Positions 56,437-64,000 of a DNA stretch of 64,000 nt are shown one piece after another. The stretch is from Pirellulales bacterium (GTDB lineage Bacteria; Planctomycetota; Planctomycetia; Pirellulales; JACPPG01): positions 1 through 64,000 of the forward strand of contig DASXEJ010000008.1 of assembly GCA_036490175.1 (NCBI GenBank). Reading direction: 5' to 3'. How positions within the stretch are numbered: position 1 is the first letter of the stretch; every line of letters starts with the position of its first letter. The notes under the pieces were generated by a model. The model was given only the letters and a program-made list of their open reading frames with translations. It was not told the DNA's origin and did no database searches. The position numbers and the translations under genes were made by a program.

Positions 56437-57930
56437 TTAGGTGGTGATCGCGCTCTTGTTGATCGGCAAATCAACCCAGACTTCCGTGCCTGTGCCGGGC
56501 GTGCTGTGAATTTGCGAGCGGCCGCCGAACAGGCGTGCGCGTTCGACCAAACCCCGTAAGCCGAAGCGGTCGTCCGGGACCTTCGCCCGATCGAATCCGA
56601 TGCCATTGTCGCGTATCGTCAGCAACACGCGCTCGTCTTGCTGGATTAGTTCGACGTCGACCCGCGTCGCCCGGCTGTGGCGGCACGCGTTGGTCAAGGA
56701 TTCTTGGACGATGCGAAACAGCGCGCCTTCAAGCAGCGGGGGCAAGCGGACGAATGTTACGTCGTAACGAAAACTCATTTCCGGCGACGTTGGACCTTGC
56801 CTCTCGTTGATCAGGTATTCGATCGCGGCCAGGATGCCCGAGTCATCGATCACGAGCGGCCGTAGGTTCGAGATCATCCGTCGCCCCTCGCCGATGGCCT
56901 TGCGCAACGAGGCTTCGATGGCGTCCATGCGCGCCAGCAGCACGGGCTGATCCGTCGGAAAGCCCGGCCGTAGCGATTCGAGCAGCATTTTGGCCCCGAC
57001 CAGATCCTGGATGAAACCGTCGTGGATCTCGTACGCCAACAGGCCACGTTCCTTCTCTTGCAAATCGAGTAAACGCTTTAGCAACTTTCGTTCCGCACGC
57101 AGGTTGCCTTCGATGCTTCTCTGCTCGGTGACGTCTTCGGCGATGCCAGCCATGCGGCAGACTTTTCCGTCGGCATCACGCAGGGGATAGCCTTGATCAC
57201 GAACCCAGCGAATTGACCCATCCGGTCGCATGATGCGATATTCCGCATGGAAACTGCCGCTTTCAACAGCGGCAAGAAACGCCCGCTCGACGCGGGCGCG
57301 GTCGTCCGCATGTACTGCGCTGATCCAGGACACGGCGCTCTCATATAATTGCCGCGCGGGCAGCCCCCAGATTTTCTGATAGGCATTCGTTACGTACAAA
57401 ACGCGTTGTTCGTTCCAGTCCATCAGCCAGAAAACCTCACGCACGTTCTCGGCCAACTGACGGAACCGCTCTTCGCTCTCTCGCAACGATTCCTCGGTGC
57501 GCTTTCGATGGTCAATGTCCGTGGCTATGACCAGCGCCATAATGGGTGACAGGCCTGCTAGGGGCGCCACGCGGACCGATCTCCAGATCTCGTCATTCCA
57601 GCGTTGTTCGTATTGATCGGGCTGGTTAAACGCGCAGGCATTGCGCAGCGCCGCGCGACATCGCTCGTGGCTTGCCGCGGGAAGCAGCGAAAACAGGTTG
57701 GTCTGCGGCACTTTGTCGGGCGTTAGCCCGGCAGGCATTCGATTGACAAACTGAATGTTTCCTTCGGCGTCGACGAGCATGATCGTATCGGCGGTATTCT
57801 TGAGCAACGACTCTAGCACCTCGGGGGGGCAGTGCTGCGATGCTACGGCGCGCGGCGGCGCGCTTGCTTGCCCCAGGGAGGTCGGTTGCTCAGACGCGGC
57901 ATGCGATTCAAACATCGTGCGTTCGATCAT
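56437..57930 (-). CDS. Soluble PAS-PAS histidine kinase (NarX/DegS type)
   Basis: 497 residues. Two PAS domains: about 37-145 (first) and 152-272 (second, with a PAC-like HADDRARVERAF...RDADGKVCRMAGIAEDVTEQR). A coiled linker (275-298) leads to AYEIHDGFIQDLVGA, where His303 is the phospho-acceptor candidate of a HisKA_3 domain. The HATPase has the N box IVQESLTNACRHS, G1 DNGIGFD and G2 GLRGLVERA. No membrane helix. It starts in an ATGA overlap with the stop of the TPR kinase gene, so it is coupled to it. No response regulator is nearby. Confidence 0.9.
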   Translation of the reverse strand: MIERTMFESHAASEQPTSLGQASAPPRAVASQHCPPEVLESLLKNTADTIMLVDAEGNIQFVNRMPAGLTPDKVPQTNLFSLLPAASHERCRAALRNACAFNQPDQYEQRWNDEIWRSVRVAPLAGLSPIMALVIATDIDHRKRTEESLRESEERFRQLAENVREVFWLMDWNEQRVLYVTNAYQKIWGLPARQLYESAVSWISAVHADDRARVERAFLAAVESGSFHAEYRIMRPDGSIRWVRDQGYPLRDADGKVCRMAGIAEDVTEQRSIEGNLRAERKLLKRLLDLQEKERGLLAYEIHDGFIQDLVGAKMLLESLRPGFPTDQPVLLARMDAIEASLRKAIGEGRRMISNLRPLVIDDSGILAAIEYLINERQGPTSPEMSFRYDVTFVRLPPLLEGALFRIVQESLTNACRHSRATRVDVELIQQDERVLLTIRDNGIGFDRAKVPDDRFGLRGLVERARLFGGRSQIHSTPGTGTEVWVDLPINKSAITT

Positions 57931-60900
57931 GTTGCAGGTGACTCGTGGGGCGCTGGACGAGACTGGAGCAACTGCGAGGCTTCTTCGAGTAGCGCTGCCC
58001 GTTCGATCTTGGCGCGTCGCACGCTGGCTGGCGTTTGTTCCGATGGCGCCGCCACGGATGAGGCCTGAGACGCCTTGTCGAGCTGATCTGCCGCCTCAGT
58101 CGTACGACCGGCTTGCGCGTAGGCCATCGACAGTAGGGCATGATCGGCCCAGACATCACCGTCTTGCAACAACTGGGGCGCTTGGCGCAGTAGCTCGATG
58201 GCTTCCTCGAAGCGACCGGCCCTGTACAAAGCGGCCGCGAGCGGTCGTTGGTAGCTGGCCGCTGTGCGATTGCGGCCGCGCGCGTCTTCGGCCAAGCCTA
58301 CGAGTTGTTGAGGATTTGTCAGCGGGTTGGGCGCCAAAGCACAAGTCCAGACGAGCTCGCGCATCCGCTCCCGCGTGGGTTTCGACCAGCCAGTCGTCAT
58401 CATCTTGTGGCAGACCTGTTGGTATTTGTCTGTCGCTCCGTGTGCCAGCGCCAGTCGCGCTAAGTTCATCATCATATCCGCCAACGGGAGATCGCCCGCG
58501 GCAGCCAGACTTTGTTGAATGCCAATAGCCTCTTCGAGCGCTGCCTGGGCAATGTCCCAGTGACCAAGTGCCTCTTCGGCCTGCGCGGTCTGACAGAGAA
58601 CTGTTCTAAGGTAGGTAGTTCGCTCGGCACTTTCCGGTAGCGCGCGAGCGCCGCGCAACTCTTCCTGACACAGTTCGACGGCTGCCGCCTGACGATCCTG
58701 ACGTTCCAGTATTCCCAGCAGGGACCGCAGGCAGTGTTCGCGATTCGAAAGGTTCGTGTCCTCGCGGCGGAAGATCGCCAGCGATTCACGGAGGACGGCC
58801 TCCGCCTGATCGAAGTCGTCCATCAATCTGAGCGGCTCGGCCATCCTGGCCTTGGTAATGCCAATCGCGCGGTGATTGGCATCACCGTAGACTTGCTCGC
58901 AGAGTTCGGCCGTCTCGCGATAGACCTGAACTGCCTGGGCGTGCTCGCCGGCGCCGATCAGCGCCTCGGCCCACATGAATCGCGGCCAAACAAGCGCCGG
59001 ATGTTGGTCCCCGACCGCTTCGCGCATTTGGGCAATCGCCGACTCGACCGACGTGAGGGCTGCGCGATGGTTGCCGACACGACGTTGGGCATAACTCCGC
59101 AACATCGCAGTTAGTCCCGACGCGATCTGGGAATCGCTCTGGTCCGACAGCACGCGGTTCGCATCAGCGACGAGCATGGCGGCTTCGAACGGCTTTTTTT
59201 CGACTTCGTAACGCAGCATCGCCAGACCGAGCAAGGCGAATGCGTACCTGGTAGGCGAATCACTTTCGCGGCGATGATACTGTAGGACCTCCTCCATCAG
59301 CGGCAGGGCCAGCGCCTTCTCGGCCTCGGTTTCATGGCCGTTGGTAATGATCAGCCAGGCCAGGTTGAACTTAGTGCGGATCGTTTCCGGATCTTGTGGC
59401 CCCAACCGCTCGGTGCGAATCGCCAGTGCTCTGTGCAAGAGCTGCTTCGTGGCGCTGAAATCAAAATTGGTGAATCGCAAACTTGCCAGATCGTGCAGGC
59501 TCTCGGCGATTTCCAAACTGTCATCGCCATACAACTCCTCACGGATTTGCAGGCTTCGTTCCAACAAAGGCGTGGCCTCGCGCAGCATTCCCAACGTGAC
59601 GTAAACGCTGCCGATCACCGCCATCAGCTTGGATTGAACCGCTGGCTGACCGTTGAGATCGGCGCTGACGGTGTCGCCTCCCTGGCGCAGGATCTCGACG
59701 GCCGTTAATTCGGACGCGCGACCAACCCGCGCCTGAAATCGCACTCCTTCGACGCCGACTGGATCGGCCGAGCGGAACATGGCCTCGAGGAAATGCGCCA
59801 CGCGCTGCGCGGTGGCAGATTCTTGTTGGGCCTTCGCGGCGAAATCTTCGGCACGTTCTGTCTCGAAGCGGGCGGTGGCCAGGGCGTCTTGTTCGCGATC
59901 ACGTGCGCGTTCGATGCGGATCGCGGCCACGGTCGAGCCGACCGCCAAAGCGGTTAACAACAACAGCACCGCGGTCGTTAACGTAGCAATACCTGGGTTG
60001 CGTCGCGCCCAACGCGCTAAGCGCTCGAAGCGGTTTACGCGGCGGGCCTGTATCGGCTCGCCCGCCAAATACCTCCGCAGGTCGTCTGCCAAGGCCTGCG
60101 CAGATACATAACGGCGTGCCGGATTCTTTTCCAAGCACTTCAGACAAATCGCCTCGATGTCGGGGCCGGAGGCGCCTGAAAAGCGACTCGGAGCCGTCGG
60201 TTCCTCAGACAGGATGCGATGCAGGCAATCTGCTTCGCACGTCCCCATGAACGGACGCTGCCCGGTGAGCAATTCGTAGAGCACCGCACCCAGGCCATAC
60301 ACATCGGTCGCCGGGCCGATCTCGTCGACTCGGCCCGCGACTTGCTCTGGCGCCATATAGCCGGGCGTCCCCATTGCGACGCCGCTGCGCGTCTCTGCGC
60401 CGCCGTTGCCAGACAGCTTGGCCAGGCCAAAGTCGACCAATTTGGGCACGAACGGGAATGCGTCATCCGAAACGGCCCCAAACTCGCCACCTGCGGCCTT
60501 CGGCTCAAGCAACACGTTACTCGGCTTGATATCGCGGTGCAAAACGCCCTGAGAATGTGCGTAGTGCATCGCCTCGGCAAGTTGTTTGATGAGTCGGGCC
60601 GCAGGACGCGGCGCGAGCAGCCCGATCTTTTCCTTGAGCCACGTCGCCAGGCTTGGTCCGGTGCAATACGCCGAGGCGATATAGCCGACGCGACCCGCTT
60701 CGCCCACCTCGTAGACCGAAACCAGGTTGGGGTGCGTCAGTCGTGCCGCTGCCCGAGCTTCGTTCAAGAAGCGGCGGCGCAGCTCGGCGGACATCATGTC
60801 TTCGGATCGCGGCACCTTGAGGGCCACCTGGCGCTTCAACACCGGGTCGAACGCCAAAAGGACAACGCCATGCCCCCCGATGCCCAACTCGCGCTCGATG

Positions 60901-61238
60901 ACAAAGCGACCAAGATGCTGGATTGTCGGAAAGTTGCCACGGCCAGGCGTCAAGATCTCATCGAGATTACCGGCCGAGAGTTCCGCCTCGGCCATCGATT
61001 GTGCGGCGCCGATTTCGATGTCGTCCTGATCCCGCTGATTGCCGATCGTGGCCATCAGCTCTAGCAGGTGTTTGCCCCGCGCGAGCTGATCTGCGTATTC
61101 CGTCCCCGTCCGCAGCGGCACGTGCGTTTCGCTCGGGGCCAGCGTCCCATCGGCCAGGGCCTGGTCATACTCGACCAGCATGTCGAGCAGTCGCTCTTCG
61201 TCAGCGCTGAGATCGGGGAACTCTTCGCGTTGATTCAT
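57927..61238 (-). CDS. Membrane Ser/Thr protein kinase with TPR repeats
   Basis: 1103 residues. A regulatory N-terminus (1-105) precedes a kinase domain (about 110-395): GIGGHGVVL Gly loop, VALK Lys141, HRDIKPSN (234-241, Asp236), DFG 269-271 and APE (TPGYMAPEQ). One membrane helix follows (about 417-441, ATLTTAVLLLLTALAVG). The outer or C-terminal 600 residues contain TPR-like repeats (for example LHDLASLRFTNFDFSATKQLLHRALAI). Typical planctomycete receptor-like kinase. Ligand unknown. It is the first gene of a pair with the histidine kinase, overlapping it by ATGA. Confidence 0.93.
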   Translation of the reverse strand: MNQREEFPDLSADEERLLDMLVEYDQALADGTLAPSETHVPLRTGTEYADQLARGKHLLELMATIGNQRDQDDIEIGAAQSMAEAELSAGNLDEILTPGRGNFPTIQHLGRFVIERELGIGGHGVVLLAFDPVLKRQVALKVPRSEDMMSAELRRRFLNEARAAARLTHPNLVSVYEVGEAGRVGYIASAYCTGPSLATWLKEKIGLLAPRPAARLIKQLAEAMHYAHSQGVLHRDIKPSNVLLEPKAAGGEFGAVSDDAFPFVPKLVDFGLAKLSGNGGAETRSGVAMGTPGYMAPEQVAGRVDEIGPATDVYGLGAVLYELLTGQRPFMGTCEADCLHRILSEEPTAPSRFSGASGPDIEAICLKCLEKNPARRYVSAQALADDLRRYLAGEPIQARRVNRFERLARWARRNPGIATLTTAVLLLLTALAVGSTVAAIRIERARDREQDALATARFETERAEDFAAKAQQESATAQRVAHFLEAMFRSADPVGVEGVRFQARVGRASELTAVEILRQGGDTVSADLNGQPAVQSKLMAVIGSVYVTLGMLREATPLLERSLQIREELYGDDSLEIAESLHDLASLRFTNFDFSATKQLLHRALAIRTERLGPQDPETIRTKFNLAWLIITNGHETEAEKALALPLMEEVLQYHRRESDSPTRYAFALLGLAMLRYEVEKKPFEAAMLVADANRVLSDQSDSQIASGLTAMLRSYAQRRVGNHRAALTSVESAIAQMREAVGDQHPALVWPRFMWAEALIGAGEHAQAVQVYRETAELCEQVYGDANHRAIGITKARMAEPLRLMDDFDQAEAVLRESLAIFRREDTNLSNREHCLRSLLGILERQDRQAAAVELCQEELRGARALPESAERTTYLRTVLCQTAQAEEALGHWDIAQAALEEAIGIQQSLAAAGDLPLADMMMNLARLALAHGATDKYQQVCHKMMTTGWSKPTRERMRELVWTCALAPNPLTNPQQLVGLAEDARGRNRTAASYQRPLAAALYRAGRFEEAIELLRQAPQLLQDGDVWADHALLSMAYAQAGRTTEAADQLDKASQASSVAAPSEQTPASVRRAKIERAALLEEASQLLQSRPAPHESPAT

Positions 61239-61917
61239 AGTCGAGACCAGAGTTGGCGCTACACGGCAATCGTCAAATAGGACGTTTGTACGGTCGGCAG
61301 GTCGCGCGTTGTCATCGCGACGGGCAAGTCGTTACGTGGCTTCGATGTGGGATGGTGTCTGCAATCAGGCCGCGTGATTCACGGGCTGTGCCCGACGCCG
61401 GCCGCATCCATGACATGGTGCATGCAGGCACTCTTGGCGAGGTCGGCTTGTGCAACTTGCCCATCGCGCGCGATCGAACGCCGCGCCAACTGAGCACCGT
61501 TGCCCGTGAGGGAGCGGCGAACCGTTTCCTCGCAGGACTGAATCGAACCACGAGTATCTCCCGTCCCCTGCGTTGCACTACAAAGTATCCGTGCGACCCG
61601 CAACGAACGCAAGCAATTTACAGGCAGGCCAGGAGCACCCAGAGAAGGCTTTCTCCGCCTGCCCGCTTACGTGTCTCGCTCGAACGTTACCTGGGCAACG
61701 TCCGGTTGGTTTGTCGGCAGGAGATGGGGAAAACCGGGGGTACTGCTCGCAAGAACCGCAGGGTTGGACAACTGCACGGTTTGGTCGATAGGACTCAGAC
61801 TGACAGGTCAAAGGCCGGCTTTCGCGCTACAATGAAGGGAATCAAGGGTTCCCATCGCCGGGCAACTGTGTCCGTACATCTATATCTGTTACGTCAGCAC
61901 CCCCGTTCAGGACCGAT
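61239..61917. other. Divergent intergenic region
   Basis: 679 bp between the TPR kinase gene (minus) and the ABC exporter gene (plus). Open frames here have shadow-like translations. Only a short hairpin gggaa...ttccc near 61840-61856 stands out. No terminator or regulatory element recognised. Confidence 0.5.
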
Positions 61918-63879
61918 ATGTCGTCACGCGCCCGTTCCAGCCGAAGGCGATTCTTGAGCTATCGCCGTCAATTGCGTCGCGGGCCCGAGCCCGATGGAAA
62001 GCCCGATTCCCCAGGGAACGCCGCCGCGTTAAAGCGTGTTGGGCACCGCCCGATTGGCCAACTGATCCGCCAGTTTGCCGGTATGTTGCGTGGCCATCGC
62101 CTGCCACTGGTCCTGTCGCTGCTTACCCTTACCGCTTCCACGCTACTCAAACTGGTGCCGCCGGCGGCAACCAAGTTGGTCGTTGATTACGTGTTGCCTG
62201 GCAAACCGTTGCCAGAGGGAATAACCGAGCGCTGGCACCTTCCCAGTGTCGGAATGCCAGTGCTGGTGGCGCTTGCCGCCGGTGTATTCCTCGTGTCGAT
62301 GGTGGCTGTGGCTCTGAATACTTGGGGAAGATGGCTTGCCACGGTCACGGCCAAGCGACTGCAGATCGAGCTCCGCAAACGAGTCTTTGCCCATGCCGTG
62401 CGGCTACCGTTGGACCGTGTCTATGCGCTGAAGTCCGGCGGCGTGGCGAGTATTTTGCGGGAAGACGCCGGCGGCGTCGGAGAGCTCGTCTTCAGCATGC
62501 TGTACAACCCCTGGCGCGCGGTAATCCAGCTGGTGGCCAGCCTGGCGGTTCTGGCTTGGGTCGATTGGCGTCTGCTGCTAGGCTCGCTGTTGGTGATCCC
62601 GACTGTGTTTCTGACGCATCGCACCTGGATTGGCCGCATCCGCCCGCAGTATCGCGAGGTGCGGCGGCAACGGCAGGAAATCGACAGCCATGCCACCGAA
62701 GCCTTTGGCGGCATGCGCATCGTGCGGGCCTTTGGCCGCAGCCGCAGCGAAACGGCTCGGTTTACGCGCGGTGGAAATCTGATGGCGCGCCACGAGTTGC
62801 TTGCCTGGTGGTGGGCGCGCGTCGTCGAAATCGTGTGGGCCATATTGTTGCCTGCCGCTTCGGCCGGGTTGTTGATGTATGGTGGCTCGCAAGTCCTGGC
62901 CGGAGCGCTCTCAGTCGGCGATTTGATGATGTTTCTGATCTATCTGGCAATGCTACTGGAACCGCTGGCCGTGCTGGCCGAGAGCGCTACCGGCCTACAA
63001 AACAATTTGGCGGGCTGGGACCGGGTGTTGGATCTGCTGGCCGAACCGCGCGAAATGCCAACCTCGCCTGCTGCAATCATGGTCGATCCGGAGAACGTGC
63101 GGGGGAGAATGACTTTGCGTGACGTGCGGTTCCAATACCCGCAGAGTGATCAGGCTGTTCTGGAGGAGATAAATCTTGAAGTTTTGCCCGGACAGATGAT
63201 CGCCCTGGTTGGACCCAGCGGCGCGGGGAAAACGACCTTCTGCAATCTGATTGCCAGGTTCTACGACCCGACGAATGGATCGATTGAATTAGACGGCGTG
63301 AACCTGCGCGATATCGACGTGGAGAGTTACCGGCGCCTGTTGGGCATCGTCGAGCAGGATATCTTCTTGTTCGATGGCACGATCGCCGAGAATATCGGCT
63401 ACGCCGCGCGTCACTCGACCCAAGAGCAAATCGAAGAAGCCGCGCGGATCGCCAATGCCCATGATTTCATCATGTCGTTCGCCGATGGGTACAACACCTT
63501 GATCGGCGAGCGAGGCGTGCGACTGAGCGGAGGCCAACGCCAGCGGCTGGCGATCGCCAGGGCGGTGCTCGCAAATCCGCGGATTTTCATTCTGGACGAG
63601 GCCACGAGCAATCTCGACACCGAGAGTGAGCGGCTCATTCAAGATAGCCTCGACACGCTCCTGCGCGGCCGCACGAGCTTTGTAATCGCGCACCGTTTGA
63701 GTACGATCATGCACGCCGATCAAATCGTGCTGCTAGTCAATGGCCAGATTGTCGAGCGCGGGACGCACGAGGAATTAATGGCCACCAGCGGCCGCTACCG
63801 GACGATGGTCGAAATGCAAATGGGAGGCAGTCGAGCGCGGCGGGGCGTGAATGGCAACGCCCACATCGCGAGCGGCTGA
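61918..63879 (+). CDS. ABC exporter (fused membrane and ATPase domains)
   Basis: 653 residues, half-transporter of the MsbA/LmrA type, acting as a dimer to export lipids or hydrophobic compounds across the inner membrane. A basic N-terminal extension (1-50) precedes six membrane helices (about 65-340). In the ATPase domain: Walker A GPSGAGKT (432-439), Q-loop IVEQDIFLFDGTIAENI, signature LSGGQ (about 535-539), Walker B IFILDEATSNLD and the H-loop in FVIAHRLST. The intracellular loops read FGGMRIVRAFGRSRSET. ATG 61918 has CGAT just upstream. Substrate not predictable. Confidence 0.93.
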   Translation: MSSRARSSRRRFLSYRRQLRRGPEPDGKPDSPGNAAALKRVGHRPIGQLIRQFAGMLRGHRLPLVLSLLTLTASTLLKLVPPAATKLVVDYVLPGKPLPEGITERWHLPSVGMPVLVALAAGVFLVSMVAVALNTWGRWLATVTAKRLQIELRKRVFAHAVRLPLDRVYALKSGGVASILREDAGGVGELVFSMLYNPWRAVIQLVASLAVLAWVDWRLLLGSLLVIPTVFLTHRTWIGRIRPQYREVRRQRQEIDSHATEAFGGMRIVRAFGRSRSETARFTRGGNLMARHELLAWWWARVVEIVWAILLPAASAGLLMYGGSQVLAGALSVGDLMMFLIYLAMLLEPLAVLAESATGLQNNLAGWDRVLDLLAEPREMPTSPAAIMVDPENVRGRMTLRDVRFQYPQSDQAVLEEINLEVLPGQMIALVGPSGAGKTTFCNLIARFYDPTNGSIELDGVNLRDIDVESYRRLLGIVEQDIFLFDGTIAENIGYAARHSTQEQIEEAARIANAHDFIMSFADGYNTLIGERGVRLSGGQRQRLAIARAVLANPRIFILDEATSNLDTESERLIQDSLDTLLRGRTSFVIAHRLSTIMHADQIVLLVNGQIVERGTHEELMATSGRYRTMVEMQMGGSRARRGVNGNAHIASG

Positions 63880-63961
63880 GTTTCGGCATGTTCGACAGGA
63901 TGACGGGTCGACCGAATTCTGTCGTTGTTTGATTCGCCCGCACCGGTATCTCGGTTAGTCC

Positions 63962-64000
63962 ATGAACGAGCTGTCATTCACGGTTCTGGTTGGCCTCGGC
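63962..64000 (+). CDS. Possible start of a further gene (3' cut off)
   Basis: An ATG at 63962 opens a frame MNELSFTVLVGLG that runs to the window end. The hydrophobic start could be a signal or membrane helix. No clear ribosome site precedes it and only 13 codons are visible, so this is a weak call. Confidence 0.25.
   Translation, partial: MNELSFTVLVGLG

Noticed and set aside
61253-61957. A 234-residue plus-strand open frame before the ABC exporter
   Set aside because: Its composition is Arg-rich and irregular, it has no ribosome site and it overlaps the start of a well-supported gene.
1-64000. CRISPR arrays, transposases, integrases or phage genes
   Set aside because: No regularly spaced repeats, transposase motifs or phage structural genes were seen anywhere in the window.

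Overview
The window looks like chromosomal DNA of a planctomycete, most likely near the Pirellulales. This is inferred from gene content, because no rRNA or other marker gene is present. The evidence is: three DUF1501 proteins; two DUF1559 proteins with pilin-like N-termini; a large cytochrome c protein with a PA14-like domain; a lone tetrahydromethanopterin formyltransferase; a PEP-CTERM protein; DUF1207; several Hanks-type kinases; and GC-rich DNA with many long antisense shadow frames. I saw no rRNA, tRNA, CRISPR array, insertion sequence or phage gene.

Layout. 0-5.3 kb: end of an unknown gene, formylmethanofuran:H4MPT formyltransferase, an N-acetylglucosamine-6-phosphate deacetylase and a secreted metzincin-like protease. 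5.6-9.4 kb: a BON-domain gene with a 52-residue membrane protein, an enolase-superfamily enzyme and a DUF1501 protein. 9.4-12.4 kb: a three-gene operon (membrane protein, CapB-like ATPase lacking its Walker A lysine, ExeA-like ATPase) that resembles exosortase-linked polysaccharide loci. 12.9-18.8 kb: metH, a DUF1207 protein and a cold-shock gene. 19-30.4 kb: a run of short transcription units (FAD dehydrogenase, Tyr-rich secreted protein, sialidase-like protein, DoxX, pirin, Nudix, GNAT, a peroxiredoxin-kinase fusion, methyltransferase, zincin, DedA, dicarboxylate symporter). 30.4-35.7 kb: GH32 fructanase, DUF1559, DUF1501. 36.5-44.9 kb: PEP-CTERM protein, a beta-propeller plus pentaheme cytochrome operon, and a divergent DUF1501. 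45.3-48 kb: a protein with 32 cysteines, DUF1559 plus a lipoprotein, and a second BON protein. 48.3-52.8 kb: a sulfate uptake operon (binding protein, CysT, CysW, CysA, YezD-like protein) behind an AT-rich inverted-repeat region. 53-64 kb: acyltransferase-like protein, Hyi-like TIM barrel, LemA, a TPR Ser/Thr kinase coupled to a PAS histidine kinase, and an ABC exporter.

How the genes fit together. Sugar and glycan use recurs (NagA, sialidase-like, GH32, enolase superfamily, Hyi-like). Sulfur and methionine supply is represented by the cys operon and metH. The ExeA/CapB-like operon and the PEP-CTERM protein plausibly belong to one envelope or exopolysaccharide system, although no exosortase is in the window. 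The most unusual item is the single gene at 25357-26736. It encodes a complete typical 2-Cys peroxiredoxin followed by a complete soluble Ser/Thr kinase, which suggests a peroxide-responsive kinase. Second are the Cys-rich protein (45303-45770) and the Walker-A-defective CapB-like protein (10421-11812).
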